The notes under the pieces are model-generated. The model did not search any database and was not told the DNA's origin. It worked only from the letters and a program-made list of their open reading frames with translations. Of a stretch of 64,000 nt of DNA, positions 1 through 8,778 are shown in pieces. The first letter of the stretch is position 1, and the number at the start of each line of letters is the position of its first letter. The stretch comes from Luteipulveratus mongoliensis (GTDB taxonomy: Bacteria; Actinomycetota; Actinomycetes; Actinomycetales; Dermatophilaceae), in contig NZ_CP011112.1 of assembly GCF_001190945.1 (NCBI RefSeq), forward strand, positions 1,178,001 through 1,242,000. Reading direction: 5' to 3'. A program made the position numbers and the translations under genes.

Positions 1-81
1 GTGAACGCGGACCAACGTAACCGACGCCCGCGCGTAGCCAGGGGTTCCGAACCTCGTCGATCGCCGCGCTTCGGTGCCAAG

Positions 82-924
82 ATGACGGCAATGGAGTCGT
101 ACCTTGAGCGCCCTCCGTTACCGGCTCTGGCGGGGGTGGTCCGGACAGTCTGGATCCAGCGCACCGGCGCGATGGCGTACGTGCAACGGCACCTGCCCAC
201 GGGCGGCGTTGAGATCCACTTCCCGATCGGCGGTCGCCCGCAGCTGGTCGGTCCACTGACGCGTTCGGAGATCGAAGTCATCCCGGCGCACACGACCATC
301 GTGGGAGTGCGGTTCAACCCGGGTACGGCGCCGCCCCTGCCGACGGTGCTCGATGACCTGGTGGATCAGCGGCTGAGCCTGGCCGACCTGTGGCGCAGCT
401 CGGCGGACCGGCTGGTGGAGTCGATGGCGACCGCCGGTACGCCGGAGCGGGCGCTGATGCTCCTGCAGGCTCACCTCGTACGTGAGTTCCGAACCACAGT
501 CCGCATGGATCCGCTGGTGAGCGAGGCCGTCCTCGCGCTGATGCCGTGGCACCCGGTCAGCATCGACGCCCTGGCCGGTCACCTGGCGCTCTCTGCGAGC
601 CAGCTGCGCCGCCGTTGTCTGCACGCCGTCGGCATGAGCCCCAAGACCCTTCAGCGGACCCTGAGATTCCAGGGCTTCCTCGCACTGGCACAGGCCGGTG
701 CCGTCGCGAGCGGGCGGCGTGGCGCGGACGGCATGGCGAGCCTGGCGGTCGACGTCGGCTACTCCGACCAGGCCCATCTGAGCCGCGAGTGCCTGCGCAT
801 GACGGGCCTCACTCCGCGTGAGTTCCTCGGCGGGAACGCCGAACGATGCGCCTGTGACCACGACCATTCCGGGTCGTACGTGCCCTTCCTCGCCACTCGC
901 GGGAGGCCACCGATACGCGTCTGA
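82..924 (+). CDS. AraC-family transcriptional regulator
   Basis: This is a DNA-binding regulator with an N-terminal effector-type domain (about residues 5-120) and a C-terminal AraC helix-turn-helix region. The HTH signature is seen in the stretch SIDALAGHLALSASQLRRR and in the second helix region SLAVDVGYSDQAHLSRE followed by TGLTPREF, the usual end of the AraC domain. The reading frame is open to the window edge, but homologous architecture normally begins near MESYLERPPLPAL. I therefore chose an ATG at 82, with 91 also possible, and neither has a strong ribosome site. It lies 53 bp upstream of the oxidoreductase operon at 978 in the same direction and could control it, which is inference. 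Effector unknown. Confidence 0.85.
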   Translation: MTAMESYLERPPLPALAGVVRTVWIQRTGAMAYVQRHLPTGGVEIHFPIGGRPQLVGPLTRSEIEVIPAHTTIVGVRFNPGTAPPLPTVLDDLVDQRLSLADLWRSSADRLVESMATAGTPERALMLLQAHLVREFRTTVRMDPLVSEAVLALMPWHPVSIDALAGHLALSASQLRRRCLHAVGMSPKTLQRTLRFQGFLALAQAGAVASGRRGADGMASLAVDVGYSDQAHLSRECLRMTGLTPREFLGGNAERCACDHDHSGSYVPFLATRGRPPIRV

Positions 925-977
925 GCGTGCGCGATTCGTTCAAGACCCGCGGTGGTGGGGGCTCGTAGTTTCGAGCC

Positions 978-2306
978 ATGCCAGACCAAGCCGAGTTCGC
1001 CGCGTCACTCGACGGCGAGCTGTTCAGCCCCGCCTCGCCGGGCTACGAGGAGATCCGTCGCCCGGTCAATCCGGTCTTCCGGGAGGCGCGTCCGCGGCTC
1101 GTCGTTCGCTGCCGTTCGGTGTCCGATGTCGTCGGCGCCATCACGTACGCGAGGGCCACCGGGCAACGCGTCGCCCCTCGAGGCGGAGGGCACTGCTTCG
1201 CGGGCCGATCGTCACTGGACGGGATCGTGCTCGACCTGTCGGGCCTCGCCGACATCTCGGTGGCGGATGGCGGGTTGGCGACTGTCGGAGCCGGTGCCCT
1301 GCAGGGACAGGTGTACTCAGCGCTGCACGCTCACGGTCGGACCCTGCCGGCCGGGTGCGGTCCCACGGTCGGCATCGCCGGCCTCACCCTCGGCGGTGGG
1401 ATCGGTCTGCTCGGGCGCCAGTACGGGCTGACCTGCGATCGGCTCGTCGGCGCCCAGGTCGTGCTCGCGGATGGCAGCCTCGTGGAGTGCGACGAGGACC
1501 ACGAACCCGACTTGTTCTGGGGTCTGCGCGGCGCAGGCGGCGGCCAGTTCGGGGTGGTCACGTCACTGCGGTTCGACACCCTTGCTGAGCCGATGACGAC
1601 CCGCATCGAGGCGCACTGGTCCGGCCCCGGGCTCGAGGAGCTGGTGTCGGCCTGGCAGGCTTGGGCGCCCGACGCCCCGGACGAGATCACCGCCAAGCTG
1701 ACGGTGGAGTCCGAGCCCGGAGCACCCGTACGGGCGTACCTCCTCGGCGCGGCCACCCTCGATGAGGGCTCGACCCGGGAGGTGCTCCAAGAGCTCATCG
1801 ACCGAGCCGGCGGAGCTTCGGCCCCCACGATCGAGCTGTGCGCCGACGTGCCGTACGTCGAGGTGAAGGGCAGCATGTCCGGCCTGCCCGGCTCACCCGT
1901 ACGTGCCGAGCGGATGAGGTCGGAGCTCTTCTCCCGCTCGATGACCGACCGCACCGTGGCGTCGCTGCTGGCCGAGCTCGGCACACCAGGCACGGCGGGC
2001 CGACGAGAGATCGCCTTCATGGCGTTGGGCGGGGCGTACAACCGGGTCGCTCACGACGCCACGGCCTTCGCCCACCGCGACCAACGTTTCCTAGCCGCCC
2101 ACATCGCCGAGCCTGCCGACCCCTGGGTCGACGCGTCCTGGGCGATCGCCCACCCCGACGGGTCTGGGCGGGTCTACCCCAACTTCCCCGACCCGGCGCT
2201 CGACAACTGGGCGACGGCGTACCACGCCTGCAACTACGGCCGACTGACCGCGGTCAAGAACGCCTACGACCCCGGCCGATTCTTCGACTTCCCGCAAGCC
2301 ATTTGA
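978..2306 (+). CDS. FAD-binding oxidase, berberine-bridge-enzyme family
   Basis: This is a flavin-linked oxidoreductase of the FAD_binding_4 plus BBE type, 442 residues, a normal length for the family. The N-terminal p-cresol-methylhydroxylase-type FAD domain contains RGGGHCFAG. His72 of this motif is the position that carries covalent FAD in the family. The second FAD loop reads GCGPTVGIAGLTLGGG. Here the Cys is one residue off the position used for bicovalent attachment, so single His linkage is more likely. The C-terminal BBE segment with NYGRL and YDPGRFF is present. No signal peptide is seen, so a cytoplasmic location is expected. The substrate cannot be told; sugars, oligosaccharides or phenolics are typical. 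It is first in an apparent three-gene operon with the genes at 2326 and 2922. Confidence 0.88.
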   Translation: MPDQAEFAASLDGELFSPASPGYEEIRRPVNPVFREARPRLVVRCRSVSDVVGAITYARATGQRVAPRGGGHCFAGRSSLDGIVLDLSGLADISVADGGLATVGAGALQGQVYSALHAHGRTLPAGCGPTVGIAGLTLGGGIGLLGRQYGLTCDRLVGAQVVLADGSLVECDEDHEPDLFWGLRGAGGGQFGVVTSLRFDTLAEPMTTRIEAHWSGPGLEELVSAWQAWAPDAPDEITAKLTVESEPGAPVRAYLLGAATLDEGSTREVLQELIDRAGGASAPTIELCADVPYVEVKGSMSGLPGSPVRAERMRSELFSRSMTDRTVASLLAELGTPGTAGRREIAFMALGGAYNRVAHDATAFAHRDQRFLAAHIAEPADPWVDASWAIAHPDGSGRVYPNFPDPALDNWATAYHACNYGRLTAVKNAYDPGRFFDFPQAI

Positions 2307-2325
2307 TCAACAGCGAAGGACAGAC

Positions 2326-2925
2326 ATGAGCAAAGTCATCAGCGCCCTCACCGTCTCGGTCGACGGCTACCTCACCGGCCGCGACCCCGGTCCGGGCCGC
2401 GGGCTCGGCGACGCCGGGTTCCTCTTCGACTGGTACTTCAGCGGAGACGTCCCCAGCCAGGTCTTCGACGGTTTCAAGCTCAGCGAGCCCAGCGCCCGAG
2501 TCTTCGACGCCCTCGCCGGCAGCATCGGCGCGGTTGTCTGCGGGCGCAAGACGTACGACGACTCGGAGGAGTTCGGCGGCGGCAGCCCGGTCCCGAACAC
2601 GTCCCTGGTCGTCCTCAGTCACCGCCCGGCTCCACGAGCCGAGGAGTCCGATCAGCAGACGCTCGTGACGACCGGGATCGAGGACGCGGTGGCGGCGGCC
2701 AAGGCGGCGGCCGGCGACAAGGACGTGGCCCTGCAGGGAGGTGGCGTGGTCACCGAGGCGCTCAAGGCCGGGCTCGTCGACGAGGTCGTGCTGCACCAGG
2801 TGCCGGTCCTGCTCGGCGCTGGCCGCCCGTACTTTCAAGAGCTCCCGGAACACGTGAATCTCGTTCTGCTGGAAGCCGTTCCGGCTCCTGGCGTGACTCA
2901 CCTCCACTTCGAGGTGACCCGATGA
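2326..2925 (+). CDS. Dihydrofolate reductase family protein (RibD C-terminal domain)
   Basis: This 199-residue protein has the dihydrofolate-reductase-like fold of the RibD C-terminal domain. It opens with SALTVSVDGYLTG, continues with VVCGRKTYDD (the nucleotide-binding G-R-x-T-Y motif) and has LQGGGVVTEALKAGLVDE, all typical. Such proteins are NADPH-dependent reductases of mostly unknown substrate and are often found as accessory enzymes in actinobacteria. It begins 19 bp after the FAD oxidase and overlaps the next gene by ATGA, so the three genes are probably co-transcribed. A second, only distantly similar member lies at 4373 on the other strand. Confidence 0.85.
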   Translation: MSKVISALTVSVDGYLTGRDPGPGRGLGDAGFLFDWYFSGDVPSQVFDGFKLSEPSARVFDALAGSIGAVVCGRKTYDDSEEFGGGSPVPNTSLVVLSHRPAPRAEESDQQTLVTTGIEDAVAAAKAAAGDKDVALQGGGVVTEALKAGLVDEVVLHQVPVLLGAGRPYFQELPEHVNLVLLEAVPAPGVTHLHFEVTR

Positions 2926-3842
2926 TCCTCGTCACCGGTGGGCTCGGCATGATCGGCGCGCACACCGCTCGTGCGCTCATCGACCTCGGCCAGGAGGTCG
3001 TCGTCACCACACACCGGCGGTCTGACGTCCCGTCGTTCCTCGACGGTCAGGTCACCGTCGAGCCGCTCGATGTGACCGACCGCGAGGCCTTCCTCGCGCT
3101 CGGCGATCGGTACGACATCAGCGACATCGTGCACCTCGCCGGGTCGATCCCCGGCGAGAACCCGGTCGACTACTTCCGCACCGACACGATCGGTCTGCTC
3201 AACGCGCTGGACGCTGCCCGCGCCTGGGGCGTGCGCAGGTTCGCCGTCGCCAGCAGCCTCGGTGCGTACATCGGTCGCAGCGAGATCCCTTGGCACGAGG
3301 GGTTGGACCTGCCCACGACGGCGCTGCCGCACCTGATCATCGCGTTCAAGAAGGCCGTCGAGCCGCTGACCACGCACGCGTTGCAGGGCAGCGGCGTGCA
3401 GCCGGTCGTCCTGCGGATCGGAACGATCTGGGGTCCGCTCGTCGACCCGGAGTCGCCGTTCTGCTACATCCCGCCCTACATCAGCGCCGTGCTCCGCGGC
3501 GAGGAGCCGCCGCAGCTGTACGCCGACGACGGTGGGGACAGCTGCTACGCACCAGACGCCGGTCGTGCGATCGCGCTCCTGACGACGGCGGAGACCTTGC
3601 AGCACGACACTTACAACGTGTCGAGCGGGCGGCCGTACGCCAACCGCGAGTTCGCGAATGCGTTGCAGGAGAACGTCTCTGGGGCGCGGCTCGACCTCCT
3701 GCCCGGCAGGCAGGGCGGACCTGGCAAGGACCCCTACCTCGACATCACCCGACTCACCGAGGAGACCGGCTTCGAGCCGAAGTTCGACGTCGCCGCGGCA
3801 GTCGCCGACTACGTCGCCTGGCGTGCCGACAACCCTCGCTGA
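2922..3842 (+). CDS. NAD-dependent epimerase/dehydratase-like protein
   Basis: This 306-residue protein has a Rossmann N-terminus with ILVTGGLGMIGAHTA (the GxxGxxG dinucleotide loop) and the D-x-x-D region at DVTDRE. It also has the family VxxSSL segment (FAVASSLGAY). The extended-SDR fold is clear. The usual catalytic YxxxK is not recognisable: the corresponding segment reads PHLIIAFKKAVEPL, with Lys but no Tyr four residues before it. Catalysis may therefore differ, or the protein may only bind nucleotide. It overlaps the reductase gene upstream by four bases (ATGA) and closes the operon. Substrate unknown. Confidence 0.82.
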   Translation: MILVTGGLGMIGAHTARALIDLGQEVVVTTHRRSDVPSFLDGQVTVEPLDVTDREAFLALGDRYDISDIVHLAGSIPGENPVDYFRTDTIGLLNALDAARAWGVRRFAVASSLGAYIGRSEIPWHEGLDLPTTALPHLIIAFKKAVEPLTTHALQGSGVQPVVLRIGTIWGPLVDPESPFCYIPPYISAVLRGEEPPQLYADDGGDSCYAPDAGRAIALLTTAETLQHDTYNVSSGRPYANREFANALQENVSGARLDLLPGRQGGPGKDPYLDITRLTEETGFEPKFDVAAAVADYVAWRADNPR

Positions 3843-4119
3843 TGCGTTCGGTCAAACGTGCGCAACGCGAGGCTGTGGGAGCTCGACCCACGGGACCGCG
3901 TGGTCTGGGGCCATGCGTAGGCGCGCTATGCACGTCGGACGGAACTGAGTGGGCGGAGGGGTACGGCGCTGGTCAGGAGAGCCATCGCCGAACCGGGTAC
4001 GCGGTGCTGCGGTCCGCCGTACTTTTGGGCGACCCACCCACTCCGAGGTGGGAGCTCGTCGCGGCAGGCGCCGCGACTCGATGGAGGGACATCCATGGCA
4101 ACTTGCGCAAGCTGTCTTG

Positions 4120-4314
4120 ATGGTGGACCGCAACAACAACAAGAAGCTGGATGGGCCTGACTCCATCGAGAACAACTCGGGCGCCTTCACGACCTACGCG
4201 GGAGCGTCCTACTTCACCAACACCAACGGCCACTGCGTCGCGTGGTCGGGTGGCGTCTGGGCGGCCGACAGCGACTCGGCCGGCAGCTTCGACAAGTGGG
4301 TCCACTGCGGCTAG
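4120..4314 (+). pseudogene. Remnant of a small secreted SapA-like protein
   Basis: The reading frame ending at 4314 encodes about 64 residues with YAGASYFTNTNGHCVAWSGG and a terminal KWVHCG. This resembles the second half of spore-associated protein A-like secreted proteins, which end in a short Tyr-Ala-Gly, Cys, Trp-Ser-Gly and Glu/His-Cys-Gly pattern. The expected signal peptide and first half are absent in all three frames upstream. The frame stays open back to 3949, but that part is Arg-rich and looks non-coding. I read this as a 5'-truncated remnant. The 3843-4119 stretch before it shows no other gene or RNA that I can recognise. Identification rests on pattern memory only. Confidence 0.4.
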
Positions 4315-4324
4315 TCCGCACTTT

Positions 4325-4370
4325 CCTGGGGTGGCAGGGGTGACACATGCGTCACCCCTGCCACCCAGGT
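4325..4370. terminator. Bidirectional hairpin terminator
   Basis: A 15-bp perfect stem (GGTGGCAGGGGTGAC at 4330-4344 and its complement at 4351-4365) has a 6-base loop. It is extended by CCTGG/CCAGG after a one-base bulge. It lies between convergent genes ending at 4314 and 4373, as expected for a shared terminator. No long T-tract follows. Confidence 0.75.
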
Positions 4371-4372
4371 CT

Positions 4373-4939
4373 CTAGCCCTGCGGGCTGGGCGGGCCGTCG
4401 AGGATCCGGGGCACGTACTCCAGCAGCTGCAGCCCACCCTCGAAGGTGCGGCTCTCCGTCAGCTCCAGCCCGACATCGGGATAGCTGTCATAGATCCGCT
4501 CCTGGCCGGTCTTCCCCGTGATCACGGGGAAGACCACGACACGGAACCGGTCGACCAGCCCGGCGGTCAGCAGCGACCGGCACAGGCTCACGCTCCCGAG
4601 TGTCGCGAGGGGAGTCGTCTCGGTCGCCTTCAGCTCGCGTACGGCCTCGACCGCATCTGTGGAGACGAGAGTGGTGTTGTCCCACGAGAGCGGCTCGGTC
4701 AACGTCGACGAGAAGACGATCTTGCGCATTGCGGCCATCGGATCCATGCCCGGCTCGCCACTGGCAGCGAAGCCCGACATGAGTCGGTAGGTGTTGGCGC
4801 CCATCAGGTGGGTGTGCTCCGGCTGCTCGCCCAGCCACCCGAGGTACTCCGGGCTCTCCATGCCCCAGAAGCCCGGCCAGCCCTCGGCCGCGCCGTACCC
4901 GTCAAGCGAAGTGATGAAGTCGATCAACAGATCGGCCAT
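4373..4939 (-). CDS. Dihydrofolate reductase family protein (RibD C-terminal domain)
   Basis: This is a 188-residue RibD-C/DHFR-fold protein. The start DLLIDFITSLDGYGAA, the motif HLMGANTYRLM and the late segment SVSLCRSLLTAGLVDRFRVVVFPVITG are the family landmarks. It is a probable NADPH-dependent reductase with unknown substrate. It is a single gene on the minus strand, converging on the hairpin at 4325. The ATG at 4939 is preceded by an AGGAGG-type ribosome site on the minus strand (CCTCCT near 4946). Confidence 0.85.
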   Translation of the reverse strand: MADLLIDFITSLDGYGAAEGWPGFWGMESPEYLGWLGEQPEHTHLMGANTYRLMSGFAASGEPGMDPMAAMRKIVFSSTLTEPLSWDNTTLVSTDAVEAVRELKATETTPLATLGSVSLCRSLLTAGLVDRFRVVVFPVITGKTGQERIYDSYPDVGLELTESRTFEGGLQLLEYVPRILDGPPSPQG

Positions 4940-5061
4940 GTCGTGCCTCCTCGGAACGTTGACTCAGGCTCACAGCGCTGTCTCCGGTGGTCAAGGCATT
5001 GGCCGAAATCTTGGGTCATGTGTCCATCGCGGCAGACGTGCGGCTGGCTAGCGTGTCCTGC

Positions 5062-5640
5062 GTGAGCCCCCTGGCCTTCCACCATGTCGTCGCAGCCGTC
5101 CTCCTCTTCGGTGGCACGGCGGTCTGGGGCGTCAGCGAAGTCGTCTTCGCAGCGCGACGTACGGGCACCGGCGGCGATGCCGATCGAAGTCATATCCCTT
5201 TGTTTGCAACGGCATTCGCGTGCGTCGGCCTGGCCATGGCTGTGTCGCCGCTCGGGCCGTCGTTGCCAGGTGGAGCGCGATGGCCGCTGATCACGGGGCT
5301 CGTGATCTTCGCGGTCGCCGTCGCGTATCGCATCTGGGCCATCCGGACGCTCGGTCGGTTCTTCGTCTTCAACGTCGACGTCCAGGCGGACCAGCAGGTC
5401 GTCGACACGGGGCCGTACGCCCTCACGCGGCACCCGTCGTACCTCGGCCTCATCGGGGCTCTCCTCGGTCTGGGGCTCGCGCTCGACAACTGGCCGTCGT
5501 TGGTGCTCGCGTTCGTCCCGCCGGCAGTGGGATTCGTGCACCGCATCCACGTCGAGGAGGGCGTGCTGGCGACCGAGCTCGGGCAGCCGTACCGCGACTA
5601 CATGGCACGGACGAAGCGGCTGATCCCGGGCGTCTGGTGA
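5062..5640 (+). CDS. Isoprenylcysteine-methyltransferase-like membrane protein
   Basis: This is an integral membrane protein with about five hydrophobic segments and the ICMT/NnrU-type C-terminal signature. GPYALTRHPSYLG is followed by VHRIHVEEGVLATELG, then YRDYMARTKRLIPGVW. The family uses S-adenosylmethionine to methylate small or lipid-linked acceptors. Bacterial members mostly have no known substrate. I chose the GTG at 5062 because the hydrophobic first helix starts right after it; a longer frame begins at 4987. It stands alone between divergent and parallel neighbours. Confidence 0.75.
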   Translation: MSPLAFHHVVAAVLLFGGTAVWGVSEVVFAARRTGTGGDADRSHIPLFATAFACVGLAMAVSPLGPSLPGGARWPLITGLVIFAVAVAYRIWAIRTLGRFFVFNVDVQADQQVVDTGPYALTRHPSYLGLIGALLGLGLALDNWPSLVLAFVPPAVGFVHRIHVEEGVLATELGQPYRDYMARTKRLIPGVW

Positions 5641-5747
5641 CCGGCACCGGAAGTTCGGGGCGGGTGTCGCATCAGGGCGGCAGCGTTCGTAGTACTGGTG
5701 AGGGTGGCCCATCAGGGCTGCCCCGGAGCAGCAGGAGATGACCCGAG

Positions 5748-6092
5748 ATGACGAAGTATCTGATCTCGTTCGACGACGCCGCCATGGTCTTCACCGAGGA
5801 GGAGCTGCCCGCCATCGCGAAGGCCGCCTCAGACGTCGGCGAAGAGGCAACGGCCGCAGGGGTGTGGGTTTTCGGTGGCGGCCTGAACTACGAGGTGGAG
5901 ACGAGCACCGTGGCCCCCGACGGGTCGGTGACCGATGGCCCCTATCCGGAGGCCAAGGAGCGGCTCGGCGGCTTTGCGGTCGTGGATGTGCCGACGCTCG
6001 AGGCAGCTCAGGAGTGGGCCAGCAAGATCGCGGTGGCGTGCCGTTGTCCGCAGCGGGTCCGGCAGTTCCTTCCGGACCCGACCTTCGACTGA
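5748..6092 (+). CDS. YciI-like (YCII/DGPF domain) protein
   Basis: This small protein of 114 residues has the ferredoxin-like YCII fold. MTKYLISFDDAA at the start, VFGGGLNYEVETSTVAPDGSVTDGPYPEAKERLGGFAVVDV in the middle and the D-G-P-Y-x-E-x-K-E signature place it in the DGPF/YciI group. These are often encoded next to ECF sigma factors, which are not present here. Biochemical function is unknown. An AGGAG site lies about 13 bases before the ATG. Confidence 0.83.
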   Translation: MTKYLISFDDAAMVFTEEELPAIAKAASDVGEEATAAGVWVFGGGLNYEVETSTVAPDGSVTDGPYPEAKERLGGFAVVDVPTLEAAQEWASKIAVACRCPQRVRQFLPDPTFD

Positions 6093-6169
6093 GCCGGCCA
6101 AGCCGCGCACTCAGGCCGCCTGTGCGCTCCTTGCCGTCGTCTCTCCTCGCGAGCCTGGCACTCGACTTG

Positions 6170-6538
6170 CTAGGCGCGCCCGCGCCGGGCAAACGTTTCG
6201 ACCACTGCCGGTGCCACGAGCTCAATGGCCAGCAATCCGTCATGCAAGCGCGTGGGTGGACCGATCGTGGCCCGAGTGACGAGCCGACCGACGCCGCCGA
6301 GCGCCATCAGGCCAGCAAGGATGCGTGCCCTCTGGAGGTCCGGTTGTGGCCCACGCCCTGCGTCGAGCCATGCCAGGCCATAGCCCATGAACATCGGCCC
6401 CATGAAGCGCACGTGCGAGTCCACTGTCGCGTCCTCGGCCATCCCCGGCTCGACGCGCACACCGCCAAGTAGTTGGAGCGCGCCGATCCCGACGCAGGTC
6501 CAACCGGTCACCTTCGCGAGATTCGCCAACGAGGACAT
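6170..6538 (-). CDS. DUF4345-like small membrane protein
   Basis: This is a protein of about 122 residues with four predicted hydrophobic segments, including WTCVGIGALQLLGG, FMGPMFMGYGLAWLDAG, ILAGLMALGGVGRLVT and LLAIELVAPAVVE. The pattern of a conserved R-F near the second helix and G-R near the third is that of DUF4345. The role is unknown. I chose the Met at 6538 because the upstream extension to 6577 is hydrophilic and atypical. The gene lies 48 bp downstream of the DinB-like gene on the same strand. Confidence 0.6.
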   Translation of the reverse strand: MSSLANLAKVTGWTCVGIGALQLLGGVRVEPGMAEDATVDSHVRFMGPMFMGYGLAWLDAGRGPQPDLQRARILAGLMALGGVGRLVTRATIGPPTRLHDGLLAIELVAPAVVETFARRGRA

Positions 6539-6586
6539 GCTGACGAACGTAACAGCGTTCTCGCGCGGGTTCACCACAGAGGCGGG

Positions 6587-7363
6587 TCAGCCGGTCACCC
6601 AGTCCATGTGGCTGATCCAGTGGTCGAACAGGGCCGGATCGCCCTGCACCTCCAGCGCCGGAGCCGCACTCAATGGGCGACGCCTGCTGAGAACGAGCAT
6701 GAGGTCGGCGGCCGGGCCGCGTACGGCGACGTCCGCGTCGGCGTGGGTGCGCTCGAGCGCGACCTGGTCCTGCTCGCGGCGGGCCAGCCACTCCCCGGGA
6801 GCATCGGTGGCGTGGAAGTGCAGGGTCTGCCCGTCGCCGCGCATCGCGTCGGCGAAGCCCTCCCTGTTCTCCCAGTAGCCGCGGGACGTCATCGTGTCCA
6901 GCCAGTCCTCGGCCGCCTCCACGGCGAGCTCCGGCGCCAGCTCGTACGTCGTACCGAGCGCGGCAGCCGCGTCCGCGCGATGTACGCACACCTCGCCGAA
7001 CAGCCGACGTGACCAGAACGGCACGCCTGCGGCGGCGCCGGACGGATCCCACACCGGCGCGTCATCGGCGACCGACTCGAACGCCTGCTTCGCCTCGGCT
7101 GCGGTGCCCGTCAGCCACGCGCCCCACTCGGCCGAGTCGGTCGGTGCCGGGACGTAGCCGGCGAACGCCTTGCTCGGCTCGCTCATCTGCTCGCCCACGA
7201 GCATGGCCACCATGCGCTGTGTGCTGCCGACATGGTCGACCAGATCGGCCAGGTTCCACTCCGGACACGTCGGCACCGGGGCGGCCGCATCCTTGCCGTT
7301 CACCCAGTTGGCGAGCGTGTTCGTCTGCTCGACAACCGCTTTCAGATACGTGGACGTGTCCAT
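6587..7363 (-). CDS. Maleylpyruvate isomerase family mycothiol-dependent enzyme
   Basis: This DinB-like helical-bundle protein is of the TIGR03083 type. The N-terminal segment PVPTCPEWNLADLVDHVGSTQRMV carries the metal-binding His region and the C-P-x-W signature. FGEVCVHRADAAAAL gives the second conserved motif (V-H-R-x-D-A). Mycothiol-dependent members are actinobacterial thiol-transfer or isomerase enzymes; the substrate here is unknown. The start was set at ATG 7363 (MDTSTYLK), because the frame upstream to 7447 is not family-like. The 7364-7650 gap between this and the divergent glycosyltransferase gene shows no further gene. Confidence 0.82.
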   Translation of the reverse strand: MDTSTYLKAVVEQTNTLANWVNGKDAAAPVPTCPEWNLADLVDHVGSTQRMVAMLVGEQMSEPSKAFAGYVPAPTDSAEWGAWLTGTAAEAKQAFESVADDAPVWDPSGAAAGVPFWSRRLFGEVCVHRADAAAALGTTYELAPELAVEAAEDWLDTMTSRGYWENREGFADAMRGDGQTLHFHATDAPGEWLARREQDQVALERTHADADVAVRGPAADLMLVLSRRRPLSAAPALEVQGDPALFDHWISHMDWVTG

Positions 7364-7650
7364 TGCTGCGAACTCCCCGTGCTCCGTCGATGCCTGTTGA
7401 AAGGTCGGCCCCATTCCATCAGTTTCCTCGCTGCGCAGACAGCACAATCAGCTGGAACGCAGCCGCCCCTGCTGCTCGCCTGTGCGGTCTTCAGCCGGAC
7501 CCTCCTCGCGAGTCTGCACCGCTACCCCGATACTCGGCAGGTGAACGGATCCACTAACAGACATCTGCGCCGATGTGTACACGTCTTGTCGGGGGTCGAG
7601 GTTGACCGGCCATCGGCCGCCGACCTTGCACGAACGTATTGGGGTCGCGC

Positions 7651-8778
7651 GTGAAGATCCTGCACGTCACGGACAGCTATCTCCCCTGCGTGGGCGGTAT
7701 CGAGCTGCACATCAGTGATCTGGCTCGTCTGCAGCGGCAACACGCACACGACGTGACGGTCGCGGCCTGGTCCTTGGGATCTGGGGCGAGTCCGGAGACG
7801 AGTGTCGGCGGCGAGCAGGTACGTCGACTCGCGCGCGTCGGGCGACGCGAGCTCGCCTCCCTGGCACCCGATGTCGTCCACATCCACGTCTCGATCGTGT
7901 CCCCCTTTGCGTTGTCGGCGGCAGCCACCGCGGCGCGCCAGGGAATCCCGACCGTCGTGACTGTTCATTCGTGGTGGAAAGACCTCGCACGTGTGACGCC
8001 GCTCATCCGATCCTCCCTCGGAGTGCACCGCTGGCCCGTCGTCTGGAGCGCGGTCAGTGAGCAGGCAGCGACGTACGTCCGCCAGGTCGTCGGGGCGCCT
8101 GTCGACGTGATCCCTAACGCAGTCGACCTCGAGTACTGGCGCGCGGGCGCTGCGGAGCCGGAGTCAACGGCATCTCGCCTGCCTACGGTGCTGAGCGTCA
8201 TGCGACTGACCACGCTCAAACGCACCCTCCCTCTTGCGCGGATCTTGCACACCGTCGCTGAGCGCACACCGATGCGGGCTGTCGTCATCGGAGATGGCCC
8301 GAGTCGGCCCGCGCTCGAGACCTACGTGCGTCGGCACGGCCTACAGGACCGCGTCATCCTGGCCGGACAGCTCGATCGGGAGGCCGTGAGGCGCGCGATG
8401 ACCACCTCGTCAGTCTTCCTGGCCCCAGCGCACCGGGAGTCGTTCGGGATCGCCGCGTTGGAAGCCCGGACTGCCGGGCTCCCAGTCGTCGCGCACCGTG
8501 GCTCCGGTGTCGCATCATTCGTTCGTCATGGGCACGAGGGGCTGCTCGCCAGAGACGATCGCGAGATGGCAGAGCACGTCACCACCCTCGTACGTGACCG
8601 CGCCGTGCGCGAACAGCTCTCCCGGCACAATCGCGAGCAGCTGCCGGTTCAGACATGGGCTGCCGCGCTGGCTCACACTCACCGGGCCTATCGGGCTGCG
8701 GGAGCCGACCAGACTGCCGCCGATCCGATCCTGGACCGTGAGTCGTCAAAGGTCTCACCCGCCGGCTCGTCTCACTAA
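7651..8778 (+). CDS. Glycosyltransferase family 4 (GT-B fold)
   Basis: This retaining glycosyltransferase has 375 residues. The N-terminal Rossmann domain starts VKILHVTDSYLPCVGGIELH. The C-terminal donor-binding domain has VLSVMRLTTLKR, VIGDGPSRPALE and the E-x7-E motif in HRESFGIAALEARTAG. No signal peptide is present, so it is probably cytoplasmic or peripheral. The acceptor is unknown; it may be a cell-surface lipid or polysaccharide. The GTG at 7651 was chosen because the fold begins there. It overlaps the convergent gene at 8775 by four bases at the 3' end. Confidence 0.85.
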   Translation: MKILHVTDSYLPCVGGIELHISDLARLQRQHAHDVTVAAWSLGSGASPETSVGGEQVRRLARVGRRELASLAPDVVHIHVSIVSPFALSAAATAARQGIPTVVTVHSWWKDLARVTPLIRSSLGVHRWPVVWSAVSEQAATYVRQVVGAPVDVIPNAVDLEYWRAGAAEPESTASRLPTVLSVMRLTTLKRTLPLARILHTVAERTPMRAVVIGDGPSRPALETYVRRHGLQDRVILAGQLDREAVRRAMTTSSVFLAPAHRESFGIAALEARTAGLPVVAHRGSGVASFVRHGHEGLLARDDREMAEHVTTLVRDRAVREQLSRHNREQLPVQTWAAALAHTHRAYRAAGADQTAADPILDRESSKVSPAGSSH

